DNA of 64,000 nt, taken from Macrotis lagotis. Lineage: Eukaryota; Chordata; Mammalia; Peramelemorphia; Peramelidae. Location: positions 245,035,503-245,099,502 of the forward strand of contig NC_133661.1 of assembly GCF_037893015.1 (NCBI RefSeq), in the 5' to 3' direction. Shown here in pieces: positions 21,180 through 32,182 of this stretch. The translations under genes were made by a program, and so were the position numbers. The notes beneath the pieces were generated by a model. That model saw only the letters and a list, made by a program, of their open reading frames with translations, searched no databases and was not told where the DNA came from. Positions within the stretch are counted from its first letter, which is position 1, and the number at the start of each line of letters is the position of its first letter.

Positions 21180-22065
21180 AAAGATGTGAAAATTTTGTAA
21201 ACTTTTGTTGTAGCAGTACCATAGTTAAGCCTGTATTCCAAAGAGATCAGAAAAAGAGGGGAAAGAACCACATGTACAAAAATATTATAGCAGTTCTTTT
21301 TGTAGTAGCAAAGAATTAGAAACTGAAGGATGGTCATCTATTGGAAAATTGGAAATGGGTAGAAATGACTGAACAATTAGGGGAAATAAAATGTCAATAG
21401 AGTACTATTTGATCAAAAAGGAATCACAAACAGGTATTCTTTTTTTTTAAGGTTTTTTTGTTTTGCAAGGCAAATGGGGTTAAGTGGCTTGCCCAAGGCC
21501 ACACAGCTAAGTAATTAAGTGTCTGAGGACTGATTTGAACTCAGATACTCCAGAGTCAGTGCTCTATCCACTGAACCACTTAACCGCCAAAACAGGTATT
21601 CTTAAGAAAAATCTGGAAATGCATGAACTCAGGCTGAATGATTTGAGTAAAACCAGAAAAACAACATACACATTAGTAGCAACAATATGAGATGATGAAC
21701 TTTAATGGACAAATTTCCTCTCAACAGTTCAGAGATCAATGACAAACCTGAGAGATCTACTACAGAAAATGTGAACCACATCCAGAGAAAACAACCATGG
21801 AGTCTAAATGCAAAGGAAAGTATATTATGTTCACTTTTTTAATTGTTTAAATTTTTTCTTTCTTTTTTAATGGAGTATTCCCAATGTGATGGAATTTCTT
21901 TCATGATATAACTAATATGGAAATATCTTAAACTATTGTACATATACAGCCCATAAGGTTCTTAGCTGCCATGGGGAGGGGAAGGTAAGAAAGGGAGGTA
22001 GAAAATGTGAAACTAAAAAGCACACAAAAGGAATAATGTAGAAAACTACCTTTGCATGTTATTGA
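21180..22065 (+). mobile_element. Old L1 3' end, interrupted by a reverse SINE
   Basis: Blocks for the ORF2 C-terminus (aaaatattatagcagttctttt ... gcaaagaattagaaactg) are followed, after the SINE, by cctgagagatctactacag, cacatccagagaaaacaacc and a 3' UTR ending with aactacctttgcatgttattg. Heavily mutated. Confidence 0.75.
21449..21592 (-). repeat. WSINE1-type SINE, reverse
   Basis: T-run, gcaaggcaaatggggttaag, ggccacacagctaagtaatt and a final actgaaccacttaaccgcc. The L1 word acaggtattctt is found on both sides (about 21430 and 21592), consistent with a target duplication. Confidence 0.92.
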
Positions 22066-22074
22066 AAAAAAATT

Positions 22075-22178
22075 GGATTACTCAAATGATAAAAGAGGTA
22101 CAGGATATCACTAATGAAAATAAATCTTTAAATAGCAAAATTGATCAAATGGAAAAAGATGATTGAAAAAACTAATTA
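22075..22178 (+). mobile_element. L1 ORF1 coiled-coil fragment
   Basis: The words agaggtacaggatatcac, aataaatctttaaatagc and gatcaaatggaaaaagatg are a diverged version of the ORF1 coiled-coil coding region (compare about 18410-18500 in copy A). Only about 100 bp. Confidence 0.5.
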
Positions 22179-22179
22179 C

Positions 22180-22325
22180 GGGGTGGCTAGGTGGTGCAGT
22201 GGATAAAGCACCAGCCCTGGAGTCAGGAGTACCTGAGTTCAAATCCGGACTCAGACACCTAGCTGTGTGGCCTTCGGCAAGCCACTTAACTCCATTTACC
22301 TTGCAAAATCATAAAAAGAAAAAGA
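22180..22325 (+). repeat. WSINE1-type SINE, sense
   Basis: gggtggctaggtggtgcagtgg head and full core, but the part between cagacac and ctagctgtg is shortened. A-rich tail. Confidence 0.92.
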
Positions 22326-23044
22326 AATGTGTAGAGGATAAAATAAAGAAAAAAGCTTAGGCAGTGGAGGATGGAATGGTCTGGAACAAAGGCAGAAGTC
22401 CAAGAGACACCACTGGCCATTATTCTAACCAAAAAGAGACAGAAGGAAGGAAAGTTGGTATAAATGGATTTGAAGGTATACAACTAGGCAAAAAGAAAAA
22501 CTGGTAATTAATACTTCCTCTTCTTTCAGATAATTGGCTACATCCATTATGGAGAAATAGTAAGAGGATCTTGAGAAAAATCACCTGTAAGAGTTCAGAT
22601 AAATAAATAAAGAAGAATACAAAGGCTGTACTGAAGTCAAGAACTATTCAAATTTAGGTCTCACAGGTATTAAGCACAGATGGTATTAGAACTGCTTTTC
22701 TCTATCCCTATTATATTCAGCAGTGAAGTATATAAAACCAAAGGTAGATGTAAGGAATGGCCCAGAAGTCTGTTTTGGCAAATGAAGAGCAAGAAAAGGG
22801 CAAGAATTTCCAAAGGACAGGACAATATGAATTTGAAAAGGTTAAAACTCAACTAATACTGAAGAGATTTAAAGAATGCAAAAAACGATGACTAGAGTTT
22901 GAGAAGCTCACTAAATATAAGATTACACAGAAAGACAGAAGGAAAAGAAGTGTGCAGAAAAAAGAATATGAGGACATGTGGAAATAGGACTGTTTTAGGT
23001 CACTTAAAAGTGCTTGGTTCCTATCATTTACCTAACTTTCCTAA
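22326..23044. other. Non-coding stretch, nothing named
   Basis: Parts (about 22500-22860) have the texture of an old dispersed repeat, but I cannot assign a family. No gene. Confidence 0.4.
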
Positions 23045-23270
23045 CCACTCAAAACAGAATGCAAAGTAGATAGAGCACTGAGGACAGACTCAAGAATACT
23101 TGAGTTCAAATTCTTCTTCAAATGCTTAGCATCTAAATAAACCTGGATAAGTTGTTTAACATACTTGCCTCAGTGTCCTCAACTGTAAAATGAAGATAAT
23201 CACATAGCTTTGTAAGATTCACTTAAGATCAAAAGACAAAATATTTGTATAACAACTACCATAGTACATA
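23045..23270 (+). repeat. MIR-like SINE relic, sense; poly(G) run follows
   Basis: tagagcactgaggacagactc ... cctcagtgtcctcaactgtaa and aatgaagataatcacatag are in MIR order. A 16-base G-run lies just after it (about 23279-23294), probably variable in length. Confidence 0.55.
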
Positions 23271-23369
23271 AGTAGACTGGGGGGGGGGGGGGGGCGATGT
23301 ATATTCTCTTCTCAACTTCCCAGGGAAGTAGCTTTCTTTCGTATTTTTCTTTTTCTTTTCTTTTCTTTT

Positions 23370-23540
23370 TTTTTTTTTTGCAAGGCAAATGGGGTTAAGT
23401 GGCTTGACCAAGCCCAGGCAGGTAGGTAATTACTAAGTGTCTGAGGCCAGATTTGAGCTAAAGTACTCCTGACTCTAGGTGGATGACACAACCTTAGAAA
23501 CAGAGCTGGTGCTCTGTCCACTAAAACACCTACCTGCCCC
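23370..23540 (-). repeat. WSINE1-type SINE, reverse, with a small internal insert
   Basis: Long T-run, gcaaggcaaatggggttaag, ... tgctctgtccactaaaacacc and tacctgcccc. An extra stretch (ggatgacacaaccttagaaacag) interrupts the head. Confidence 0.85.
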
Positions 23541-23795
23541 TTGGAAGTAACTTTCAAACTCTCCTTTGAACATATTGTGCTCTCAAAATGGGCAATAAAC
23601 TTTGTTAATGCAGCCAATATTAAGTCACAGCCTCAAAGAATTTAAACCTCTAAGGGACCATAAAGACCATTAAACCCAACTCACTCAGAGGAAACCAAGA
23701 CTCAGAGTGAACTGACTTGCCAAAAGTCATACGATCATGTGAACTATTTGTTCATTCATTTGCATAAACTGTGATATATAAGTATGTACAAAATA

Positions 23796-24190
23796 ACATG
23801 AAGGCTGGATTTGGACCCGGGTGCTCATGGCTCAAGGGCCAGTGCTCTGTCTGCCACCCAGCCACCCCTACTATTATTACTATTTTATTTTATTTTGGGT
23901 CTTTTTTTTCTTTTTTTTGGTTTTTGCAGAGCAGTGGGGTTGAGGTGGCTTGCATGTCACACAGCTGGGAGATTGTTGGTTATAGGGGGCCAGATATGGG
24001 CTCTGGTACTCCTGGCTCCAGGGCTGGTGCTCCGTCCACTGCGCCACCTGGCCATACCTACAATTATTACTATTATTTTTTTAATTTTAATTTTTTTCTC
24101 TCCCCTTTATCGCTCAAACGAGTCTATATTTTTGGGGGAAGGGGGTATTTTGTTTTAAGAATATTTTATTAATGTGTAAAAAACATTATT
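23796..24190 (+). mobile_element. 3' fragment of a HAL1-type element (part of module 2, module 3, 3' end)
   Basis: Matches copy A from about 20125 to its 3' end: aaggctggatttggacccggg, then module 3 and the end tgtaaaaaacattatttgtat. It is truncated at its left end and joined to L1 sequence at its right end. Confidence 0.8.
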
Positions 24191-24900
24191 TGTATAAAAA
24201 AATGTGCATACCCTTTGATCCAGCATACCACTCCTTGGTCTATACCCTGAAGAGATGATGAAAAAGGGTAAAAACATCACTTGTACAAAAATATTCATAG
24301 CAGCCCTGTTTGTGGTGGCAAAGAATTGGAAATCAAGTAAATGTCCTTCAATTGAGGAATGGCTTAGCAAACTGTGGTATATGTATGGAACACTATTATT
24401 CTATTAGAAACCAAGAGGGATGGGAATTCAGGGAAGCCTGGAGGGATTTGCATGAAGTGATGCTGAGTGAGATGAGCAGAACCAGAAAAACACTGTACAC
24501 CGAAACAGCAACATGAGGGCAATGATCACCTTGATGGACTCACTCAATCCAACCATGCAACAATCAGGGACAATTTGGGACTGTCTGCAATAGAGAATAC
24601 CATCTGTATCCAGAGAAAGAACTGAGGAGTTTGAACAAAGACCAAGGACTAATACCTTAAATTTAGAAAAAAAAATTCTGATATCTTATTGTCTGATCTT
24701 GCTGTCTCTTGTACTTTATGTTTCTTCCTTAAGGATATTATTTCTCTCATCACAATCAATCTGGATCAATGTTTACCATGGAAAAAATGTAAAGACTGAC
24801 AAACTGCCTTCTGTGGGGGTGGGGGGAGGGAAAAATTGTAAAGCTCAAAATAAAAAATCTTTAATAAAAATAAATAAAAATTATAAAATCATATCTCCTC
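24191..24900 (+). mobile_element. L1 3' end (ORF2 C-terminus and 3' UTR)
   Basis: Starts within the ORF2 C-terminal region (atgtgcataccctttgatcc, ctgtttgtggtggcaaagaattgg). The frame 24310-24516 reads WQRIGNQVNVLQ in a shifted frame, so it is broken. The 3' UTR ends with agctcaaaataaaaaatcttt and an A-rich tail. Confidence 0.85.
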
Positions 24901-24908
24901 AAAAAAAA

Positions 24909-24989
24909 GTGTCTTGAGGTCTAATTTAAACTCAGGTCCTCCTGAATCCAGGGCTGGTGCTCTATCCACTGCACCACCTAGCCACCCCT
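24909..24989 (-). repeat. WSINE1-type SINE, reverse, head half only
   Basis: Only the head half is present: gtgtcttgaggtctaatttaa ... tgctctatccactgcaccacc and tagccacccct. The tail half is missing. Confidence 0.88.
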
Positions 24990-26105
24990 GGATTACATTC
25001 TTTATCATAAGTCCATGTTAGAAGTTACTCCATATTATTCTACAGTTGCTGTTGCTGATTGTAATTCTTTCCATCCATTCCTCCCTACTACCATTTATTA
25101 AATTTTCTCTCTCCTTTCACTTTGTCCCTCTTCAAAAATGTGCTATGGGGCAGCTGAGTGGTGCAGTGAACAGAGCACTGGCCCTGGACCCAAGAGGCCC
25201 CAAGCTTACATATCATTCCAGAGACCCAGTATCCACATGGCTGTGTGGTCCTGGACAGGCCACCAATACCACCACCTTGCAAAAAAGTGAAAAACACACT
25301 ATCTTGTATCTGACTGATCTACCCCTCTCCTTTGTTACCTACATGTCCACACCCCCATCTCAGTCCATTTTTTACCATCCTCTTTCTACTTTCTCCTCAA
25401 GATTTCTATGCTGTATTTTTTTAAGGTAAAGCAACCATTTTATTTTCCTCTTTCAGGAACGTCAATGGACAGAGAGCTCTTTACTTTGTCTTTGGAGGGG
25501 GTCTGGAGGCAGCACCTGCTGGTCTGAAGGGAGGCTGGAGGATGTGTGATATTTTCGGGCCTCCTGGGATTGATTCCTCTCTACCTTGCTGTAGATTGTG
25601 CAACTCACATAGTAATTGTAGCTTCACGAACAGTTTTGGCAACACAGGAGTTATAAATGTTAGTGTCAAGAGATGTTTTAACAATATATTATACCCTCAT
25701 ATTCAGCTCCCTCCTGTGCTTTGTCTATAAAAGCTCCTTCTAACTGCTCTAATAAATAAGAAGGTTCATATTAGTATTATCAGTGTTTTATTCCCATGCA
25801 GGAATACATACAGTTCATTATTAAGTCCCTCATAATTTACCCTTCCTGTCTACCTTCTCTTTGCTTCACCTGAGTCCTGTATTTGAAGATCAAACATTCT
25901 GTTCAGCTCTGGATGTTTCAACAAGAACATTTGAAATTCCCCAGTTTCATTGAAAGTCCATCTTTTCCCTTGGAAGAGGCTGTTCAATTTTGCTGGGTAG
26001 TTGATTCTCAGTTGCATTCCAAACACTTATGCCTTCTGGAACATTAATATTTCAAGCCCTAAGAATCCTTAATGTGGATCCTGCTAAGTCCTGTATTAGT
26101 TATAA
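24989..26105 (-). mobile_element. HAL1-type element, copy B (3' UTR module 1 and ORF1 end), reverse
   Basis: The left part (24989-25415) is the reverse of the 3' UTR with module 1 (25147-25280). The right part (25700-26100) is the reverse of the ORF1 C-terminal coding end (the complement of FQGKRWTFNE is still recognisable near 25950). Between them, 25430-25695 does not match the other copies. The ORF1 part is too decayed to code. Confidence 0.75.
25430..25695. other. Foreign segment within HAL1-type copy B
   Basis: About 265 bp that replace the stretch found at the same place in copy C (28080-28310). Moderately GC-rich (ctttggagggggtctggagg ... gggcctcctgggattg). I do not recognise it. It has no clear target duplication. 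Confidence 0.45.
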
Positions 26106-27540
26106 TTTTAAGATTTTGAAATATTTTCGAGAGAGCTCCTTGGAAAGCCTATCATCATGCCCTTTGCTCTGCCCCCTTCAGAAGGCTTTTATTATAACTA
26201 TGGCTTAGTTGCATGTCACAGTGCTGTTTTCTAGGAAAACTGATGCTTTGACATGAAAGGAACCTGAGTTTCTGAAAACCAGTATTGCATACTGAAATGA
26301 GACTAGGAATGGATATCGTTGTATACCATGAAGACAGAAAGTTGGGCTTTACATTTCATTACAAGTATATGATATATGAATTATATTGTACAGGGACAAT
26401 TATGGAAATAGAACTCTTTTTGTTTTAAATTGGGGAATTGATGAACAGCGATGTCAAATGCAATGGGGGTGTCATTGTTTCGAAGAAGCTATCATCTATG
26501 GAAATAAGAGGCAGGATTAAGTCTAACTGTTTTCTAGAATTTAAATCAAATAGTTAATATTGGAGAAAAAAAATTGACATTCAGTGAATATATTAGAGAA
26601 ACTTGATAAGCTGAGAGAAATTACCAAAATGTAATCAATCTAAACAACTGAAGAAATTGTATTGCTGACTTTAAAAGAATTGTAACAAGCTATCCACTTG
26701 AACAAAATGATTTGTTAAAAACTGTTCAGATGAAAATTGTTCCATTAAATCAGAAAACCTGAAGTGTTGAAGATCAGCTTACTTTCCATTCTGCAAAGAA
26801 AATTGATAAGAAGTGTTTTTAGAAGAAAAACTGATATTATATCTAGAAAATATAAAATTGTGACTAAAATTGTAAAGGAATGCATTTCAGATAATGTGGG
26901 AGGTTTGAGCTAGTGATCATCTGTAATTGTGTAGTCTTAGGGGCAAACTGCTTCAATGGGTCACTGACAGAACCAGTATGAATTCAGAATTAATACAACA
27001 GGTTATTGTTAGTCAACTTATCTTAAGGAATCTCAGAAGTTCATAGTAGAAGTGTCCTAATCATTAGTCCCCTGATTAAACTTACTTTTGATATATCTGG
27101 AGAAACAGGGAAGGAAATAAGAGTTTTTTTAGGTGTTTGATTAAAGAAAATACAAAGACTGTCCTCTTCCCCTCCTATCAGGGAATTTACATTCTAACAA
27201 GTGAAAACAGTATAGGCAAGAATGTTGAAAATTTAGGGAAAAGAGAAAAAAGAACCAATCCTAGGTGTGTGGTCACAAGATCAAGTAGAGTCAGAAGGCT
27301 ATTGGGAAGAAGAATAAAGCAAGGTTGCCCCAATCTATTCTTACAATGGAGGTCCCTAAATAGAACTCAGCAATGGCAGAAGGGTCCAATGATGAAGGGA
27401 TGATATTTCATAGTTGGAAGACAGTTGAGGCAGAGGATGTGGTTGCCAATATAGCCAGGTAATTCAGAAAGGAAATATCTTGAATGTGTTTATATCATGC
27501 CAGTTCAGTTCATTTTTTTGTGCTTTTCATGATGCTATTT
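26106..27540. other. Non-coding stretch, nothing recognised
   Basis: 1.4 kb of AT-rich sequence without recognisable repeat or gene. The 88-codon frame at 27137-27403 (MIKENTKTVLFPS...) has no known motif and is not called. Confidence 0.5.
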
Positions 27541-28069
27541 ATTATTGCTTTCAAGCTATGTTCCTTTGATGCAAAGATAAAACTGATTTGTATTCTTGTT
27601 ATCTGTATTTGTCATGTAGTACTTCTTTTTTTTCCAACACCACCAGCTCTGTCCCAGGTGGATCACATTCTTGATAATAAGTCCATCACAAAAGTTACTT
27701 CCATATTTTTCCACCCTTGCCCTTGCTGATTGCAACTCCTTCCATTCATACTTCTCTACTACCATGAACTGTATTTTCTCTCTCCTTTCACACTGTCTCT
27801 GCTGTAGGGTAGTTGACTGGCACAGCAGACAGATTCCCAGCCTTGGGGGCAAGAGGCCCTGAGCCCACATACCACCCCTTACCCAGCATCCACCTGGCCC
27901 TATGGTAACAGACAGGCCATTCAATCCCAGCCCCTTGCAAGAAGTAAAAGAGAAAATGTGGTATATCTGACCAATCTTCCCTCATGGTCCATCCTCTCCT
28001 CCATCACTCACATACCCCGCCCCCATCCCCCTTCTCTACTTCTTACTACAGATGTCTATATACCATTGA

Positions 28070-28115
<46 letters not shown>
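28070..28115. repeat. (TA)n microsatellite
   Basis: About 22 uninterrupted TA units inside copy C, at a place where the other copies have a short 'catatatactc' word. Confidence 0.95.
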
Positions 28116-28117
<2 letters not shown>

Positions 28118-28485
28118 TGTTTCCTCTCCTAGCCAACTCTGAAGAAGGCAAAGATTCCCTCATCCCCCCCTTGCCTTCCCCCCTCCATATCATTGCAATA
28201 GCTCATTGTAATAAAGAAAAATCTTATTACATGAAATATCTTAATGTATTCCTCCTTTCTGTTTTCTTTCTCCCATTACATTTCCCTTTTATCTATTGAC
28301 TCCATTTTTATACCACAATATATCTTCAAATTCAGCTCTCTTCTCTGCTTCATCTATAAAAGCTCCTTCTACCTGCTCTACTAAATGAGAAGGTTCCTAT
28401 GAGTATTATCAGTGTCACTTTTCTATACAGGAATACATGCAGTTCATCATCATTAAGTCCCTCATATTTTCCTCTTCTCCACTCT

Positions 28486-29565
28486 CTATGCTTCTCCTGA
28501 GTCCTGTATTTGAAGATCAAACCTTCTGTTCAGCTCTGGCCATTCCAAAAGGAACCTTTGAAATTCCCCTGGTTCATTAAAAGTCCATCTTTTTCCCTGG
28601 AAGAGGACATTTAGTTTTGCTGGGTAGTTGATTCTTGGATGCATTCTAAGCTCTTTTGCCTTCTGGTATATTGTATTCCAAGCCCTATGAGCTTCCAATG
28701 TAGCTGCTGCTAAGTCCTGTGTGATCCTGACTGCAGCTCCACGATATTTGAACTGTGTCCTTCTGGCTGCTTGTAATATTTTCTCTTTGACTTGGGAGTT
28801 CTGGAACTTGGCTATAATATTCCTAGGGGTTGGTTTTTTGGAATCTCATTCTTGGGGAGATCGGTGGATTCTCTCCATTTCTGTTTTGCCCTCTGCTTCT
28901 AGGATATCAGGGCAATGTTCCTGTAATAATTCTTTGAAAATGATGTCAAGGCTTTTTTCCTGATCATGACTTTCAGGTATTCCAGTAATTTTTAAATTAT
29001 CTTTCCTAAATCTGTTTTCCATATCAGTTATTTTTTCAATGAGATGTTTCACATTTTCTTCTAATTTTTCATTCTTCTGGTTTTGAAGTATTGAGTCCTG
29101 ATTTCTAGTAAAATCAGCAATCTCCCTGAGTTCTATTCTTTCTCTGAAGGATTTGTTTTCCTCAGATACTTTTCTTATCTCCTTTTTCATCTGGCTAATT
29201 CTGCTTTTTAAAGCATTCTTCTCCTCAAAAACTTTTTGAACTGTTTTATCCATTTGACATATGCTGGTTTTTAACATGTTATTTTCTTCAGCATTTTTTT
29301 TTATCTCCTTGACTAAGCTGCTGACTTCGTTTTCATGTTTTTCCTGCATCTCTCTCATTTTTTCCCCAAATTTTCCTCTCTCCCTCACTTGATTTTCAAA
29401 GTCTTTTTTGAGCTCTGTCATGGCCTGAGCCCAATTTCTGTTTTTCTTGGAGTCTTTAGATGCAGCTTGTACCTCCTAATCTTCAGACTGAGTATTTTGA
29501 TCCTTCTTGGGGTCACAGTCAAAATATTTCTCAATGGTGTTCCTCTTTTTTCTCTGCTTGCTCAT
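28486..29565 (-). pseudogene. L1 ORF1-like protein of copy C, broken
   Basis: Same protein family as 18110-19216. The N-terminus (MSKQRKKRNTIEKYF) is readable at 29565-29520, but the early frame is stopped near 29476. The coiled coil and RRM-like parts are open at 29421-28846, and the C-terminal domain continues in another frame at 28698-28486. At least one early stop and one frameshift near 28845 break it. The final stop (TAG) comes earlier than in copy A, after SGEA. Confidence 0.85.
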
Positions 29566-30125
29566 TTTCCCAGCCTGAGCCTGGCTTCGGGTGCTTCCTG
29601 AGCTTTTGGTACACACCCACAAGGATCTCAGTGTGTGAGGCTCTGCCCTCCCTCCTGGTCTGTGAATGACCATACACCCCTCCCCTCTGCCCAGGAGCTG
29701 AGGTGGGGAGGGCCTGCTGTTCTATGAGGGGCCTAGACTGTGATCATTATCTGAATGTGGTCAGAACCCCAGGGTCCTATTCCAGGGACAGAGGACAGAG
29801 CTCTGCAGTCTCTCTCTTAACTCCCCACCATCAGCTCAATGGGTTCATGCCCTGGGGGCTCCTGCTTACTGGCTCCACCTGCTTATGTTTCCTGTATCTG
29901 GAATGCAGTGACCACCCTGCTTGCTGTGCCTGGACTTCACATGCTTGCTCTGGCAGAGGTCCCCCGCTGTTCCCCCAATCTGTACTCAGGAAACTCCCCA
30001 GCTGCTGGCTCCCAGCGCCCTGGGGCTGAAGTTCCCTCACTCCACCCGTCTGATGAACTGCCCCTCCAACCCCAGGGAGCAGAGCCGCTCCACTCTTTTC
30101 CAGGACACCTCAAGTAGCAGAACTC

Positions 30126-30212
30126 CAGACCTCAAGACACTTAATACTTACCTAGCTGTGTGGTCTTGGGCAACACACTTAAGCCCACTGCCATGAAAAA
30201 ATCTAAAAAAAA
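30126..30212 (+). repeat. WSINE1-type SINE, 3' half
   Basis: Only the part from cagacctcaagacacttaat onward is present, ending in tgaaaaaatctaaaaaaaaa. It abuts copy C. Confidence 0.8.
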
Positions 30213-30395
30213 ATATTGCAATCCAGTGCTGAGACAGAACTGATGGTATTGAAACACAGACTAAAGCACATTTTTTTCCTTCTCTTACATTTTATTTCTA
30301 TTGAGAATTTTTTATTTTTATGGGAGGAGGGTGGGATTATGTTTACATTTACAAGACAACTTATGTGTAAATAAATTAAAATTAAAATTAAAAAG
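30213..30395 (+). mobile_element. HAL1-type 3' end fragment
   Basis: gagacagaactgatggtattg followed by a shortened 3' end with tttatgggaggagggtggg and an attaaaatt tail. Modules 2 and 3 are missing. Confidence 0.6.
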
Positions 30396-30982
30396 TTCTG
30401 CTACTTTCTCAATTGTACTACACCTGTGTTAATATTGCATCTAAAAGTCATTATTCTTAGGTCACTGGTCACTTATGTAGAAAGCTGTTGTATTTTAAAT
30501 TAGATATTTTATACATCCCTAAATTCAGCCAATAAGAGGTGATATATTGCTTAATTTTTATGGACCAAACATGAGGAAATATTCTAGAGTAAGGCAGAAC
30601 TAAGTTTTCTCAACATGAGGCATTATTTACTAGTTGGAAATCACAATTTAAAAAAAACTACACTTTCTAACAACAGTTCAAATTGGCACCTTTAGCTCAA
30701 GATCAATATCAATTCCCAAGTTTATCTTCAACTGTCTAGGGTGTACCATACCCTCGAGTATTTCAGTCATGCTAAGCATATCTATTTCCTCAAAGTTTAT
30801 CACTCCATCAGACTCTGTAGGTAACTACTAAAATTACAAACTCTAACGATGAAGGGGGAGGAAATAAGAATTTATGTAACTCTTACCATTGGCAAGCAAT
30901 TTACAAATTAATCATTTGATCCTCAAAACAATCAATCAAGGTAACTACTATTGTACTAGTAGATTCAACTGAAGAAAGAGTT
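30396..30982. other. Non-coding; MIR-like relic at about 30870-30980
   Basis: No gene seen. The right end (taactcttaccattggcaagc ... tcctcaaaacaatcaatcaag) looks like a reverse MIR. Confidence 0.45.
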
Positions 30983-31100
30983 TATGGAAAATCCCAAGAA
31001 ATCATCCAAAAAGCTACTGGAAACAACTAGCAATTATAGCAAAGTTGGAGGTTATAAAATAAACCCTCATAAAACCTCAATCTTTCTATATATGTCTAGC

Positions 31101-31115
31101 AAGAAACAGCAGGAA
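31101..31115 (+). repeat. Target-site duplication of copy D, left
   Basis: aagaaacagcaggaa, identical to 32168-32182 on the other side of copy D. Confidence 0.93.
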
Positions 31116-32167
31116 GGGGGTGGAGCCAAGATGGCGACAAGAAGGGATCCAGTCTTAATCAATAGAAAAAAAGGGAAATGTAATGGGAGAAAGAAAAAGG
31201 AGAGGGGGAATAGGCCAAGATATTTCATATAATAAGATTTTTTTATTACAATGAGCTATTGCAATGATATGGAAGGGGGGCAAGGGGGAATGAGGGAATC
31301 TGTTCTCATCAGAGGTGGCTAGGAGAGGAAAGAGCATATATACTCTGGGCCTAAGGGGTGGTATGGGGGTTCAAGGCCTCTTGGCCCAAGGGCCAGGGAT
31401 CTGTCTGCTGCACCACTCAGCGACCCTACAGCAGAGTCAGAGTGAAAGGAGAGAAAATATAGTACATGGTAGTGGAGAAATAAGAAAGGAGGGAGTTTTG
31501 ATCAGCAATGGCAACGTTGGAAAAATATGGAAGTGACTTTTGCAATGGACTTACCATAAAGAATATGATACACCCATGACAGAGTTGTTGGTGTTAGAAC
31601 AAAGACTGAAGCATATTTTATTATTATTATTATTATTTGGGGGAGGGTGCAGGGCAAATGGGGCTGGGTAGCCGCCTGGGGCCACATAGTAGGGTGATCT
31701 TCGGGTGTCTGAGGCAGGATTTGGACCCGGGTGCTCCTGGTTCAAGGGCCAATGCTCAGTCTGCCACCCAGCCACCCCCTACGGTTATTACTATTTTATA
31801 TTATTTTATTTTATTTTGGGTCTTTTTTTTTCTTCTTTTAGGTTTTTGCAGGGCAGTGGGGATCAGGTGGCTTGAATGTCACATGGCTGTGTGATTGTTG
31901 GGTCTATGGGGCTGGATGGGGGCTCGGATGCTCATGGCTCCAGAGTTGGTGCTTTGTCCATTGCTCCACCTGGCTATACCTACAATTATTACTATTTTTT
32001 TTAATTTTAATTTTTTATCTCTCCCCTTTACTTTATCACCCAAGCAAGTCTATATTCATGGGGGGAGGGGTATTTTATTTAACAAGAATGTTTTATTAAT
32101 GTAAAAAAAATTTGTACAAAATGAGAATTAAAAAAATTTTTAAAATTAAAAATTAAAAAAAAGAAAA
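31116..32167 (+). mobile_element. HAL1-type copy D: ORF1-less derivative inside an L1
   Basis: Starts with gggggtggagccaagatggcg like the full-length copies, but after about 45 bp the sequence jumps to the 3' UTR (tcaatagaaaaaaagggaaat), so ORF1 and nearly all the 5' UTR are missing. A second deletion within the 3' UTR removes the start of module 1. Modules 2 (31636-31785) and 3 (31840-31980) are kept. It is flanked by perfect 15 bp direct repeats, so it retrotransposed as this 1.05 kb form or was deleted later. Confidence 0.9.
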
Positions 32168-32182
32168 AAGAAACAGCAGGAA
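32168..32182 (+). repeat. Target-site duplication of copy D, right
   Basis: aagaaacagcaggaa, identical to 31101-31115. L1 ORF2 sequence resumes directly after it. Confidence 0.93.

Larger units (their letters stand above)
27628..30124 (-). mobile_element. HAL1-type element, copy C, reverse, 3'-truncated
   Basis: Reads on the minus strand from 30124 (late 5' UTR, GC-rich) through a broken ORF1 (29565-28486) into the 3' UTR, ending at 27628 just after module 1 (27790-27945). Modules 2 and 3 are absent. A TA microsatellite (28070-28115) has grown in the 3' UTR. Confidence 0.85.

Noticed and set aside
27137..27403. 88-codon frame as a small gene
   Set aside because: No recognisable motif, no repeat or gene context, and its length is not unusual for chance.
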